Source: CAYZWU01 sp964482235 (GTDB taxonomy: Bacteria; Planctomycetota; B15-G4; CAYZWU01). Taken from it: DNA of 64,000 nt. Every line of letters begins with the position of its first letter. Position 1 is the stretch's first letter. Location of the stretch: NCBI GenBank assembly GCA_964482235.1, contig CAYZWU010000027.1, forward strand, positions 1 through 64,000. Reading direction: 5' to 3'. A program made the position numbers and the translations under genes. The notes beneath the pieces are model-generated. The model worked only from the letters and a program-made list of their open reading frames with translations, had not been told where the DNA came from and did not search any database. This document shows positions 15,408-24,202 of the stretch, one piece after another.

Positions 15408-18374
15408 TTAAAAGGATTGTTTCGGAGTGAAGGTAGGGTGCAGCGGTTCCCCTTCACGCTTGATCAACCCGAACTGCACTTTCTGAAGCCAGTACTCGGT
15501 CATGGAGCTGACCAGCTCGATCGTGATTCGATGTTCCCCGGCCTCAAGGTTCTGGAGTTGAAGAAAACAGGTGTGGGCTTCGTTGGTCACGTCCGATCGG
15601 TCCCTGTCGTTGTAGAATCCGCTTTTCCGGACCACCGAGATATTGGCCGGACCGTCATCCAGGCTCGTTCGAATGACCGGCGCACCGCAGAATGGGATGT
15701 AGGGGCGCACTGACCTGACGTGGAAGAGGCTCAGCACCACCTCCCTGGCCAGGACTCTCTCCTTCAGCTCGAAATGCAGCTCGACCTTCGATACTCCGGG
15801 CATCGTGAAAAGCAGGTAATTGTAGCGGCCTGCCGAATTTTCGTTGTCATGTTTCGCTGCAGTGCAGACAGCACCTGTAGCGGCGCCGCAAACAAGAGCA
15901 TCCCTCTCGTAAAAATCCCAGATTGCCAGAGCGTCAATACTGGTGGCGGCGCCCTTTCTCTTCATGGGAACCGTGCGTGGCGTCTCGTCCTTCTCTGCGA
16001 TCAGGTACGACTCCTCGTCCATGAAGTTCCTGATCTTTCTTCCGGTGATCTCTGCGTCCGCACTCTCGTAGCCGTCCTCGAAACCGAAGAGCCCATATCT
16101 CATCGCCATGCCGGGAAACTGCCTGGCAATGCGATCACGCTTTCCACGAGCCATGAGCGTTACATCCGCACTGTAATCACTGCAATACTCGTAGAAGCGG
16201 CAGTGCTCACCCCAGGTCGTCCCCGTCAGCTGCTTTCGATTGACCGTATCGTATCCCTCTTTCAGGTACCACTGGGCGTCCCAGCTGCCGGTCATCACCG
16301 CGGCTTCGTGATGCTTCAGCGGGGAGTACTTTTCAATGATGGATGCAACAAGATCGAGATCGACGGGGTAGACATCCTTGACAATGACCATGGCGTGCAG
16401 CAGGAACCATGCAGCTTGATTGAACTGCAGCGTGAAACGGCTTTGAGGCTCGTCAGTCAGGGAATCGAAGAATGCTGACACGGCATCCTCGAACGAATCG
16501 TACAGCTCCGAAGGAAATTCGTCCTTCGAGAGACACGGTTTGACGCGATGCAGGATCATGGCCGCGGAACAGAGCCCCAGGCGCTGCTCCTCGCTGCCCG
16601 GCTCCTGTTCATGGACCCAGGCAATCAGCTCCGGCAACCAGGCCGGCGAACCGCACCCGGCCAGGGCCGAAAGAATCAGCAGCCGGTCCATCCGGGTGAG
16701 ATTCTCCTCCTCGTTGAAAATCTCCACCAGGCGGTCCCGGAACAGCTCGCTCGCGGCATACTCCTCGGGATCGTCGTCGAGATCCTCGAGACAAATCCTG
16801 GCCAGGAATTCGAGAGCCTTGGTACGATGCTCACCCTCCCTTCCCGCAACACCCAGGACAAATTGCCCCAGCACGGGATACCTGTCCTTGCGATCGTGAA
16901 GAAACTCAGCGGTCTTGAGGAGCGCTTCGGCTTTCAGGTCTCTCTCGAGCAGGACCCTGATCTCCCTAGGGTCACTTTGGCCTTGCTGTCCGATCTGCTC
17001 CGCAACGGAGCGAAGCTCGTCGCTCATCAGCATCGGACCGACGTACGATTTATCCAGGAGATCAAGCGTTCTGCCAAGCAGGACGAGGTCGCCCCTGTCC
17101 AGGGCATCTTCCGCGTCTTCAACCAGCAAGGCCTGCTCCCTGTAGTGATCCCAGAAGGCGACTGCCAGAAGGAGAACGATCAGGACGCATGCCGCCTTGA
17201 CGACCTTGACGGCGAACTCACGGGGGTTGCGTTTCACGAAAGCGACAAGGGCCTCGATCGGTCCGCGAGGCCGTGCGGACACGGACTCACGGGCGAGCCA
17301 GGCCTGTAGATCGGCGTGCATTTCCCCGGCATCGGCGTAGCGCCACGTGGCCACGGGATCCACGGCCTTGGCCGTGATGGCGGCCAGGTCCTGGTCCACC
17401 CGGGGATCGAGATCCTCGAGCGGCTCGAGCCCGGCAGAAGCCTGAAGCCGCTCCTGCGGAACGCGGCCGGCCAGGAGGTCGTGCAGCGTCGCGCCCAGGC
17501 TGAACACGTCGGCGCGGGCATCCACCTCCTTGCCCAGCAAAAGCTCGGGCGGGGCATAGGCCGGAGTGGCCGAGGTAGTACGGGTGCCGGATTCTGGCAT
17601 CGTGTCGATCTGACGGATCAGGCCGAAGTCCACCAGGATGGCCGGCTGATCGAGAAGAGCGAGCCCCTCGCCGGCTCCTCCCTCGAGAATGATGTTGCCG
17701 GGCTTGACATCGCGATGAACTAGCCCGGCCCGGTGAACCAAAGCCAGGGCGGATGCCACCTCGGCGATGCGGATCACGATACGGCGCCGAATCGCTTCGT
17801 TCTCCCGCGCCAGAGGTTCTCCTGCGAGATGCCCGAGGATCTCCTGGAGCGTGGGCCCCTCAACGAGCCTCATGGCGTAGAAGAGCAGATCCTCGGTGGT
17901 GCCGAAGCCGTAGACCTCGGCCATGCGGGGATGGTGAAGCTTCGCGGCGGCAAGAGCCTCGCGACGGAACGACTCCTCGACATGGTCGGCCATCGACGCG
18001 CGCGGCAGGACCTTCAGGGCCACGCTGCGGCCGCCGAGGGAGAGCTGCTTCGCCCTGTAGACCGTTCCCATGCCACCCCTGGCCAGAAAGGAGTCGATCT
18101 CGAAGTCGCCCACAACTGTCCCCGGATCGAGAAGCGGCGAGGCTATGACACGGGATTCGGGGGGGTCGATCATGGCGTGGTACTGCGTGGCGGCGCGGAT
18201 CAGCTTGTCGATGATCGCGTCGCTGCCGGGATAGCGACGCCTGAGATCCTCGCGATCGGGAAGCCCGCCGCTCTCGACCTCGTCGAGGATCTCGCCGAGG
18301 AGACTGTCGAAGATCTCCTGGCTCGCTTCGCCTGCTCCGGCATCATCCATCGAGTCGGTCATCGGCTTTCTCAC
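15408..18374 (-). CDS. Transmembrane Ser/Thr protein kinase with large C-terminal sensor region
   Basis: 988 residues. The cytosolic kinase domain (about 88-355) has the glycine-rich loop GGMGTVYRAK, ALKVLPRA with the catalytic Lys, VHRDVKPGNI (about residue 216), VDFGL (about 251) and APPE. A transmembrane helix at about 391-411 is followed by ~570 residues outside with no domain I recognise; the last ~150 are rich in beta strands. The ATG overlaps the stop of the ECF sigma gene by 4 bases. ECF sigma factors linked to such kinases are typical of Planctomycetota, where phosphorylation is thought to control the sigma factor. No anti-sigma gene is present here. Confidence 0.92.
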   Translation of the reverse strand: MRKPMTDSMDDAGAGEASQEIFDSLLGEILDEVESGGLPDREDLRRRYPGSDAIIDKLIRAATQYHAMIDPPESRVIASPLLDPGTVVGDFEIDSFLARGGMGTVYRAKQLSLGGRSVALKVLPRASMADHVEESFRREALAAAKLHHPRMAEVYGFGTTEDLLFYAMRLVEGPTLQEILGHLAGEPLARENEAIRRRIVIRIAEVASALALVHRAGLVHRDVKPGNIILEGGAGEGLALLDQPAILVDFGLIRQIDTMPESGTRTTSATPAYAPPELLLGKEVDARADVFSLGATLHDLLAGRVPQERLQASAGLEPLEDLDPRVDQDLAAITAKAVDPVATWRYADAGEMHADLQAWLARESVSARPRGPIEALVAFVKRNPREFAVKVVKAACVLIVLLLAVAFWDHYREQALLVEDAEDALDRGDLVLLGRTLDLLDKSYVGPMLMSDELRSVAEQIGQQGQSDPREIRVLLERDLKAEALLKTAEFLHDRKDRYPVLGQFVLGVAGREGEHRTKALEFLARICLEDLDDDPEEYAASELFRDRLVEIFNEEENLTRMDRLLILSALAGCGSPAWLPELIAWVHEQEPGSEEQRLGLCSAAMILHRVKPCLSKDEFPSELYDSFEDAVSAFFDSLTDEPQSRFTLQFNQAAWFLLHAMVIVKDVYPVDLDLVASIIEKYSPLKHHEAAVMTGSWDAQWYLKEGYDTVNRKQLTGTTWGEHCRFYEYCSDYSADVTLMARGKRDRIARQFPGMAMRYGLFGFEDGYESADAEITGRKIRNFMDEESYLIAEKDETPRTVPMKRKGAATSIDALAIWDFYERDALVCGAATGAVCTAAKHDNENSAGRYNYLLFTMPGVSKVELHFELKERVLAREVVLSLFHVRSVRPYIPFCGAPVIRTSLDDGPANISVVRKSGFYNDRDRSDVTNEAHTCFLQLQNLEAGEHRITIELVSSMTEYWLQKVQFGLIKREGEPLHPTFTPKQSF

Positions 18375-19003
18375 AGCCTGGAGGCCAGGCCCTTGACGAG
18401 CTTCTTCTTCACACGGAGGAGAACGCCCCGCACGGCAGCGGCCGACATCCCGAGCCGGGCCGCAATCTCAGTCGAGTCGAGGCCGTCGTGCCGGGCCATC
18501 CGCCAGATCCCCCACTCTCTCTTGTCGAGGAGCTCGCGGCAGAGGTCGTCAAGCTCGGCCGCCCTGGCGTTCGACGTGGGTGTCGGATCCCTCTCGTCGG
18601 CCAGGGGCTGGGTCGAGGGGCGTTCCCCGCCGGGCCCCCTGTCGTCGAGGCTTCTCATCCTGAGAAGCGTCTTCCGCTTCAGCGCTCCGGCGCGGCGGGC
18701 GAGATCGTGCATCGTCCGGTCGAGAAGCACGTAGAGGAACTTCTTCAGCGATCCGCGGCCGCGATCCTCGAACTCGAAGATCGAGCCGGAGGAGTAGGCG
18801 CGCAGCCAGACCTCGGACACCACGTCGTCGGCCGTGGCCGTACGGCCGATGAAGCGCATCAGCCGGTGGCGGTGCGCCTCCTCAAGCAAGAGGCCGCTGA
18901 ATCGGCTGAAAAGCTTCCACTCTGCGTCGGCATCGCCGGCGTGCGCCAGCTCAAGGAACTCCCGTGTCTGGATGGGGTCCGGCATCGATTTCTTGTCCTG
19001 CAA
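18371..19003 (-). CDS. ECF sigma factor of the kinase-linked type
   Basis: 210 residues. Region 2 includes LMRFIGRTATADDVVSEVWLRAY and region 4 includes EIAARLGMSAAAVRGVLLRVKKKL, a helix-turn-helix. A linker of about 45 charged residues separates them. A stop/start overlap of 4 bases joins it to the Ser/Thr kinase, so the two are translationally coupled and presumably form one signalling unit. A second Met 6 residues downstream is an equally good start. Confidence 0.85.
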   Translation of the reverse strand: MQDKKSMPDPIQTREFLELAHAGDADAEWKLFSRFSGLLLEEAHRHRLMRFIGRTATADDVVSEVWLRAYSSGSIFEFEDRGRGSLKKFLYVLLDRTMHDLARRAGALKRKTLLRMRSLDDRGPGGERPSTQPLADERDPTPTSNARAAELDDLCRELLDKREWGIWRMARHDGLDSTEIAARLGMSAAAVRGVLLRVKKKLVKGLASRL

Positions 19004-19475
19004 TCCCTTACACGATCAGATCTATTTCGAGATATCCTCATTCCGAAATCAAAGAGAACAAAATAATGTATCAATGTTGATCAATCAAATAAAAATTCCC
19101 CCTTCACCTTATCCTCATCCTCGAACGTGTACAGATCGCCTGTTAGAAACCAGCGCACCTAATCCTTAGACACGATGGCTTCCGGCGTGGTGATTCAATC
19201 GCTTCCCCAAAACTGTGACGTCCAATACGAGAAGAGACCTCGATCAACGAAAATGTATCCATCTCCCCCGCACAAAATTCTCAGAATTCTCCGAACGCTT
19301 CACGATCGCTCTTCGATGTAGCTGAGTGAGTTCAGGCGTCGCCCGGATCAGAATGGAGCAGGGAATAGAACTCATCCCTCTCTGAACAGCAAGTAACTCC
19401 AAACTGCGCCCAGGGATAAGGTCCGTACCTGGCGCAAGGAGACGGTATCAGCATGACACTAATAGGAGAACAGCC
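19004..19475. other. Intergenic stretch between divergent genes
   Basis: About 470 bases between the divergently oriented ECF sigma gene and the Kelch gene. The part near 19050-19110 is clearly AT-richer than its surroundings and should contain the sigma-gene promoter. No gene, tRNA or conserved structure recognised. Confidence 0.5.
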
Positions 19476-20480
19476 ACGAGAATCATTTGGACAGCACTCT
19501 TCGCCGCGCTTCTCTGTCTGCCGGCTGCCAGCCAGACCTGGACCGCAGAGACCGACATGCCGGACGCGAGGGGTAATTTCGCGTACGTCTCTGTGGGCGA
19601 CAAGATCTACCTCATCGGTGGAGACGACTCAGGCACTGTACGCCAGACGATGCTGGTCTACGACACCGTGTCGAAAACATGGAGCGTCGAAACGGGTCCT
19701 CCCACGAGCTATTGCGGCTCAGCTGCCGTGGAGTTCAAAGGGTTTATCTACGTTATGGGAGGGTTCATCGCGCAAGGCAGCACAAATGAAGTTTTTCGGT
19801 ACAACATCCATGACAAGGTGTGGGAAACAATGACCGGAATGCCGGCCGAGCGGTCGTCCCACGGCGCCGTGGTCATGAATGAGAGGATCTACGTGCTGGG
19901 CGGTCGGTCCTGGGATTCGGGCTGGACCTATCACAACACAGTCTTCGTCTATGACTCGACCAACGATTACGCGACGTCGACCGTTTCTCCGTGGGACACC
20001 ACCTTCGACCACCCTGGTCGGCTCGACGGGTACATGCTTGGTGACAACTCGGCGATCTCCGTCAAGGGACGGATCTACACATTCGGCGGCATGTCGGGTA
20101 CGTCGGCCTTCAGCGACGCCTATGACGAGATCTGGATCTTCGATCCCAACGCCAAGACCTCCGGTCAGGCATGGAAATATCTCGGCTCCATGCCCGGGCT
20201 TAGGTTCTCGCACTGTATCGAGTACATCTATGGATACGTGGTCACCCTCGGCGGATGCTCTGAATGGGTAGGAGCGCCTTACTTCTATCCCCACACCGAC
20301 TCGCTCTACGTCTTCGTGACTGAATACAACATGCACGCGGGCCCCGAACTAAAAACACCCGTGACTTTCGTGGCCGGTGGTTCGGCAGTGATAAATGGCA
20401 GAATCTATATCTTCGGCGGGAACCAAAGCGGAATCTATGGAGGGCTCAACAGTCCCTGTTGCTGGAGCTACCAGAGATAG
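19476..20480 (+). CDS. Exported Kelch-repeat beta-propeller protein (apparent ACG start)
   Basis: Six Kelch blades are marked by the strand-GG signature: IYLIGG, IYVMGG, IYVLGG, IYTFGG, VVTLGG and IYIFGG. The first ATG in frame is at 19557, but the frame is open upstream and encodes a textbook signal peptide (IIWTALFAALLCLPAAS) preceded by ACG-AGA at 19476. An AGGAG site lies 7 bases before this ACG. The natural start was therefore probably ATG here, changed to ACG by mutation or sequencing error, giving 334 residues. Kelch propellers bind proteins or sugars; some are galactose-oxidase-like, but no copper ligands are evident. Confidence 0.75.
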   Translation, partial: TRIIWTALFAALLCLPAASQTWTAETDMPDARGNFAYVSVGDKIYLIGGDDSGTVRQTMLVYDTVSKTWSVETGPPTSYCGSAAVEFKGFIYVMGGFIAQGSTNEVFRYNIHDKVWETMTGMPAERSSHGAVVMNERIYVLGGRSWDSGWTYHNTVFVYDSTNDYATSTVSPWDTTFDHPGRLDGYMLGDNSAISVKGRIYTFGGMSGTSAFSDAYDEIWIFDPNAKTSGQAWKYLGSMPGLRFSHCIEYIYGYVVTLGGCSEWVGAPYFYPHTDSLYVFVTEYNMHAGPELKTPVTFVAGGSAVINGRIYIFGGNQSGIYGGLNSPCCWSYQR

Positions 20481-20528
20481 GGCATTTGATTGTCCAGTCG
20501 CGCGATCACGACGGCGACAACCTATAGG

Positions 20529-20575
20529 ATGCTCGTGGACAACAGCCATCGCGTTGTCCACGAGCATTATTTTCT
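20529..20575 (+). terminator. Rho-independent terminator after the Kelch gene
   Basis: A perfect 15-bp stem (20529-20543 with 20553-20567) and a 9-base loop are followed by TATTTTCTTG. It lies 48 bases after the Kelch stop codon. Confidence 0.85.
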
Positions 20576-20742
20576 TGTACAGTCTCTTTTTCCGATAGTA
20601 CATGCACGCCGGCCAGGCCTTCTCGCTTTTGAACAGGACCATCACTGTCTTGGAAAAGTCGTGTCAATCGGGCCAAGACTACCGCAATCCACCGAATCCA
20701 GAGAAATCCACTGCATCAAGCAACTGGGCGGTAAAGGTTCCA

Positions 20743-20776
20743 CTTGACGGCAGATTGACCAAGCTCCATGCCGTCA
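20743..20776. promoter_or_regulatory. Inverted repeat upstream of the dipeptidase operon
   Basis: TTGACGGCA (20743-20751) and its exact complement TGCCGTCAA (20768-20776) are separated by 16 bases, about 90 bases before the dipeptidase start. It could be an operator; no regulator is linked. The rest of 20576-20863 shows no gene I recognise. Confidence 0.3.
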
Positions 20777-20863
20777 AATTCCCTCCGGCCGCCCTCCTCC
20801 CGGCCACCGGACGATCCCTCTTTTCCATCGACAAGGTCGCGGTCACCCGCTATTAATATAGGT

Positions 20864-22099
20864 ATGAGTATATATAAAGTTATCGTACCGATCTGCCTCA
20901 TCTCGCTGTTCGCCATTGCAGACTCCCGGGCCGCCGGAAAAGAAAGCCTCGAAGAGAAGGCCCGGCGCATCCACGCCGACGCGATCGTGATCGACACGCA
21001 CTCGGACACGACGCTGCGCATGCTGCGGCCCGGTTGGAACTTCATGGAGCGCCACGACTACGGGCACATGGATTATCCCCGCATCAGGGAAGGCGGCCTC
21101 GACGCCGTGTTCCTCGCGATCTACATGGGAAAGCAGAAGAACGAGGAGCCCGGCATCGCCGTGAGGAAGGCGGCGATCCAGTTCGACAAGATCCACTCAC
21201 TCGTGGAGAACAACAGCAACAAGCTCGAACTGGCACTCACCGCCGCCGACGTGAAGCGCATCGCCGCTTCGGGAAGGCTGGCCATGCTGATCGGCGTGGA
21301 AGGCGGCCACATCATCGACAACGACTTGGCCGTGCTTCGCTCCTACTACCGCTCGGGCGCGCGCTACATGACCCTGACCCACACGTTCCACCACGACTGG
21401 GCCGACTCGTCCGGATGGGGCGAGCCCCTGGACGAGGGGATCGGCGGGCTTTCCGACTTCGGCCGCGACGTGGTGCGCGAGATGAACCGCCTCGGCATGA
21501 TCGTTGACGTCTCGCACGTGTCCGACGACACGTTCCACAACACCCTCGAGTTCTCGTCGGTGCCGATCATGGCGTCGCACTCCGCCTGCCGCGCGATCTG
21601 CAACTCGCCGCGCAACCTGACGGACGACATGCTCCGCGCGCTGGCAGCCAGGGGCGGGGTGGTCCAGATCGTCTTCTACGCCGGGTACATCGAGGACGGC
21701 TTTCACCAGAAGATGATGCAGGCCAGGCGAATGCGGAAGAACCGCGAAGAGGAGATCCGCAAGAACTACGCCTCCGATCCGGCCAGGATGGAGGAAGCGC
21801 TCGCGGCGCTGAGAAGAGAGAAGCTCGTCGACCTGCCGCCCCTCTCCCTTCTCGTGGATCACATCGAGCACGTGATCGAGGTCGCGGGCCCGGACCACGT
21901 GGGCCTAGGCGGTGACTGGGACGGCGTCTCCTTCACCTGCCAGGGCGTGGAGGACTGCTCCGGCCTGGGCAAGATCACCCTCGAGCTCCTCCGGCGCGGC
22001 CACGGCGAGGAGACGGTGAAGAAGGTGCTGGGCGGCAACTTGCTCCGCCTCATGGAGGCGGTGGAGAAGAGAGCGCAGGAACTTCAGGAACAGAATTGA
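20864..22099 (+). CDS. Exported membrane dipeptidase (M19 family)
   Basis: 411 residues from the ATG at 20864, which gives a signal peptide (YKVIVPICLISLFAIADSRA). M19 zinc-ligand motifs are present: DTHSDT, GVEGGH, MASHSAC, and GLGGDWDGV near the end. The family cleaves dipeptides, often with a D-residue, in the periplasm. The gap to the next gene is 20 bases, so it is likely cotranscribed with the amidase and deiminase genes, suggesting a peptide/nitrogen salvage operon. Confidence 0.9.
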   Translation: MSIYKVIVPICLISLFAIADSRAAGKESLEEKARRIHADAIVIDTHSDTTLRMLRPGWNFMERHDYGHMDYPRIREGGLDAVFLAIYMGKQKNEEPGIAVRKAAIQFDKIHSLVENNSNKLELALTAADVKRIAASGRLAMLIGVEGGHIIDNDLAVLRSYYRSGARYMTLTHTFHHDWADSSGWGEPLDEGIGGLSDFGRDVVREMNRLGMIVDVSHVSDDTFHNTLEFSSVPIMASHSACRAICNSPRNLTDDMLRALAARGGVVQIVFYAGYIEDGFHQKMMQARRMRKNREEEIRKNYASDPARMEEALAALRREKLVDLPPLSLLVDHIEHVIEVAGPDHVGLGGDWDGVSFTCQGVEDCSGLGKITLELLRRGHGEETVKKVLGGNLLRLMEAVEKRAQELQEQN

Positions 22100-22119
22100 G
22101 CCCGCCGGGAGCAAAGAGC

Positions 22120-22962
22120 ATGAAGATCGCACTCGTCCAGCAGCGCGCCTCGAAGGACCGGAGCGCCAACAGGGAGAAGGGCCTGGAAGCCTTCGAGAAG
22201 GCGGCCGATCAGGGAGCCGACCTGGTCTGCTTCGCCGAGCTCGCCTTCGAGCCCTTCCATCCCCAGAGGCCGGCGACCGGCAACCTCGCCGACCTGGCGG
22301 AGCCTATCCCCGGTCCCACGACGGAAACCTTCGCCGCCGCGGCAGCCCGCACCGGGACAGCGGTGGTGCTGAACGTCTTCGAGCTCGACGGCGGCCGCAC
22401 CTTCGACACGTCACCGATCATCGACGCCGACGGCACGCTGCTGGGAAAGACCCGCATGGTCCACGTTCCGGACTACGACTGCTTCCACGAGCGCGGCTAT
22501 TACACCCTCGGCGATCTGGGCGCCCCGGTCTTCGAGACCGCCTGCGGCAAGGTGGGTGTGGCAATCTGCTACGACAGGCATTACCCCGAATACATGCGCG
22601 CCCTGGCGCTGGCCGGCGCCGAGGTGGTGGTGGTGCCCCAGGCCGGCGAGGTGGGAGAGTGGCCGGAAGGGCTCTTCGAGGCGGAGATGCGGGTGGCCGC
22701 CTTTCAGAACGGATACTTCACCGCCCTCTGTAATCGCGTGGGCAAGGAGGAGCGACTCGAGTTCGCCGGAGAGTCCTTCGTCTGCGATCCCGAGGGCCGG
22801 GTCATCGCCCGGGCCGGTACGGGGACCGAGGAAACGCTGTTCTGCGAACTCGACCGGGAGCGCATCGCCCTGTCGCCGGCGCACCGCCTCTTCCTCGAGG
22901 ACCGCAGGCCCGAGCTGTACGGCGAGTGGTTCGACAAACCGAAACAGGAGAAGGCACCGTGA
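22120..22962 (+). CDS. aguB: Carbon-nitrogen hydrolase, probable N-carbamoylputrescine amidase
   Basis: 280 residues from the ATG at 22120 (GGGAG site upstream; a TTG at 22096 is less likely). The nitrilase catalytic triad is visible: Glu in CFAELAFEPF, Lys in LLGKTRMVHVPD and nucleophile Cys150 in VGVAICYDRHYPE. The family includes N-carbamoylputrescine amidase and beta-ureidopropionase, which hydrolyse N-carbamoyl amines. The next gene is an agmatine-deiminase homologue overlapping by 4 bases, which favours the AguB assignment (N-carbamoylputrescine to putrescine, CO2 and NH3). No signal peptide, so cytosolic. Confidence 0.75.
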   Translation: MKIALVQQRASKDRSANREKGLEAFEKAADQGADLVCFAELAFEPFHPQRPATGNLADLAEPIPGPTTETFAAAAARTGTAVVLNVFELDGGRTFDTSPIIDADGTLLGKTRMVHVPDYDCFHERGYYTLGDLGAPVFETACGKVGVAICYDRHYPEYMRALALAGAEVVVVPQAGEVGEWPEGLFEAEMRVAAFQNGYFTALCNRVGKEERLEFAGESFVCDPEGRVIARAGTGTEETLFCELDRERIALSPAHRLFLEDRRPELYGEWFDKPKQEKAP

Positions 22963-24077
22963 GCGAGAGAACCGGACCATCGCGAATCTTTCTTTTCCTC
23001 ATCGTCGCAACGATGATCCTCTCAGTCTCTCCTCTCTGCAGTCAGACAATCAACGCCGACCGGTCCGGCACAGCCAAGGCGATCGACGCCGGCCGGCACC
23101 GGAGAGTGCCGGCCGAGTGGGAGGAGCACGAGGCGACGTGGATGCAGTGGCCCAAGTTCCTGGAATACTCGTACAGGGACAACTTCTGCTCCATCATCGA
23201 TGTCCTTCAGGAGTACGAGCCGGTTCGAGTTCTCGTGGGCAGCAACTCGGCGATGAACCAGGCCCGGAACTATCTCACCAATCATGGCGTGCCCCTCACC
23301 AACATCGAATGGTACGTGATGGATTTCAACTGGGCCTGGATGCGCGACAACGGCCCGGTCTGGTCCTTGACGAGAAACGGCCTGACCGCTCAGGACTGGG
23401 CGTTCGACGGCTGGGGAGGCATGGTCTCGACCTGGGCGCTCGACGACATCGTCCCCCCGCAGGTCGCCGCCGCCGAGGGCGTCCCGTGCGAGGACTTCAG
23501 CAGGCTGATCAACGAGCGGGGAACGCTCGAGTTCAACGGCATTGACACGCTGATCACGTCATGGCCCTGCCTTCACGACCGGAATCCCGCCTGGAGCATG
23601 GAGGAGATGGAGGCTCTCTTCAAGAAGGCATTCGGCGTGACGAAGGTGATCTGGATCCTCTCCGCGCCCCCCGACGACTTCACGAAGGGGCACATCGACG
23701 GCATCGCCCGGTTCATCGACGAGCACACCGTGGCAGTGGCCAGGTACGTTGACCAGAACGATCCCGACGCCTGGATCTACGAGGAAGCGGCCTCGATCAT
23801 CGCCGGCGCCGGCCTCGACGTCGTCCGGCTCGACGTGCCGGGCTACGTGAATTATCACAACGCGGACATGCCGGCCATCTACATGAACTGGCTCGTGGCC
23901 AACGGCGTGGTCATCATGACCGGTTTCGGGGTTCCCGCCTGGGACAGCGCTGCGAAGAGCACGGTGGAAGGCTTCTTTCCCGGTCGCGACGTCCACGTGG
24001 TGGAGACCCTCGAGCTCTGGTACTGGGGCGGCGGCGTCCACTGCGTCACGAACGATCAGCCGGCCGTCCTGCCGTGA
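22959..24077 (+). CDS. aguA: Agmatine deiminase / peptidylarginine-deiminase-like protein with signal peptide
   Basis: 372 residues from a GTG at 22959 that overlaps the amidase stop (GTGA). It belongs to the PAD_porph family: WMRDNGP, GHIDGIARFID and GGGVHCVTNDQP with the nucleophile Cys362. The family's EGG substrate loop reads ERG here. The N-terminus (residues 7-28) is a clear signal peptide, so the protein is probably exported, unlike the usual cytosolic AguA. It may act on agmatine or on arginine at peptide ends (Porphyromonas-type). The overlap with aguB favours agmatine. Confidence 0.75.
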   Translation: MSERTGPSRIFLFLIVATMILSVSPLCSQTINADRSGTAKAIDAGRHRRVPAEWEEHEATWMQWPKFLEYSYRDNFCSIIDVLQEYEPVRVLVGSNSAMNQARNYLTNHGVPLTNIEWYVMDFNWAWMRDNGPVWSLTRNGLTAQDWAFDGWGGMVSTWALDDIVPPQVAAAEGVPCEDFSRLINERGTLEFNGIDTLITSWPCLHDRNPAWSMEEMEALFKKAFGVTKVIWILSAPPDDFTKGHIDGIARFIDEHTVAVARYVDQNDPDAWIYEEAASIIAGAGLDVVRLDVPGYVNYHNADMPAIYMNWLVANGVVIMTGFGVPAWDSAAKSTVEGFFPGRDVHVVETLELWYWGGGVHCVTNDQPAVLP

Positions 24078-24176
24078 CCGGACAGGCCGCACGCTCGCAG
24101 CCTTCCTCTCCGCGGCTCCCCTTACCCAACGGATCCAAAATATGCCGGGCACAGGCGCGGTTTCCCGCGAACTGAA

Positions 24177-24199
24177 CCGACGGTTTTCTGCACCGTCGG
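24177..24199. terminator. Hairpin between convergent genes
   Basis: An 8-bp perfect stem, CCGACGGT/ACCGTCGG, with a 7-base loop sits just beyond the M16 peptidase stop codon. There is no strong T-run on either side, so termination is possible but weakly supported. Confidence 0.35.
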
Positions 24200-24202
24200 G
24201 AT

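Noticed and set aside
15408..19003. Kinase/sigma pair as a phage-defence system
   Set aside because: Layout matches ordinary planctomycete kinase-ECF signalling; no nuclease, toxin or other defence genes nearby.
20529..20567. 15-bp inverted repeat as an integron attC site
   Set aside because: Short loop, T-rich tail and position after a stop codon fit a terminator; no integrase or paired core sites.
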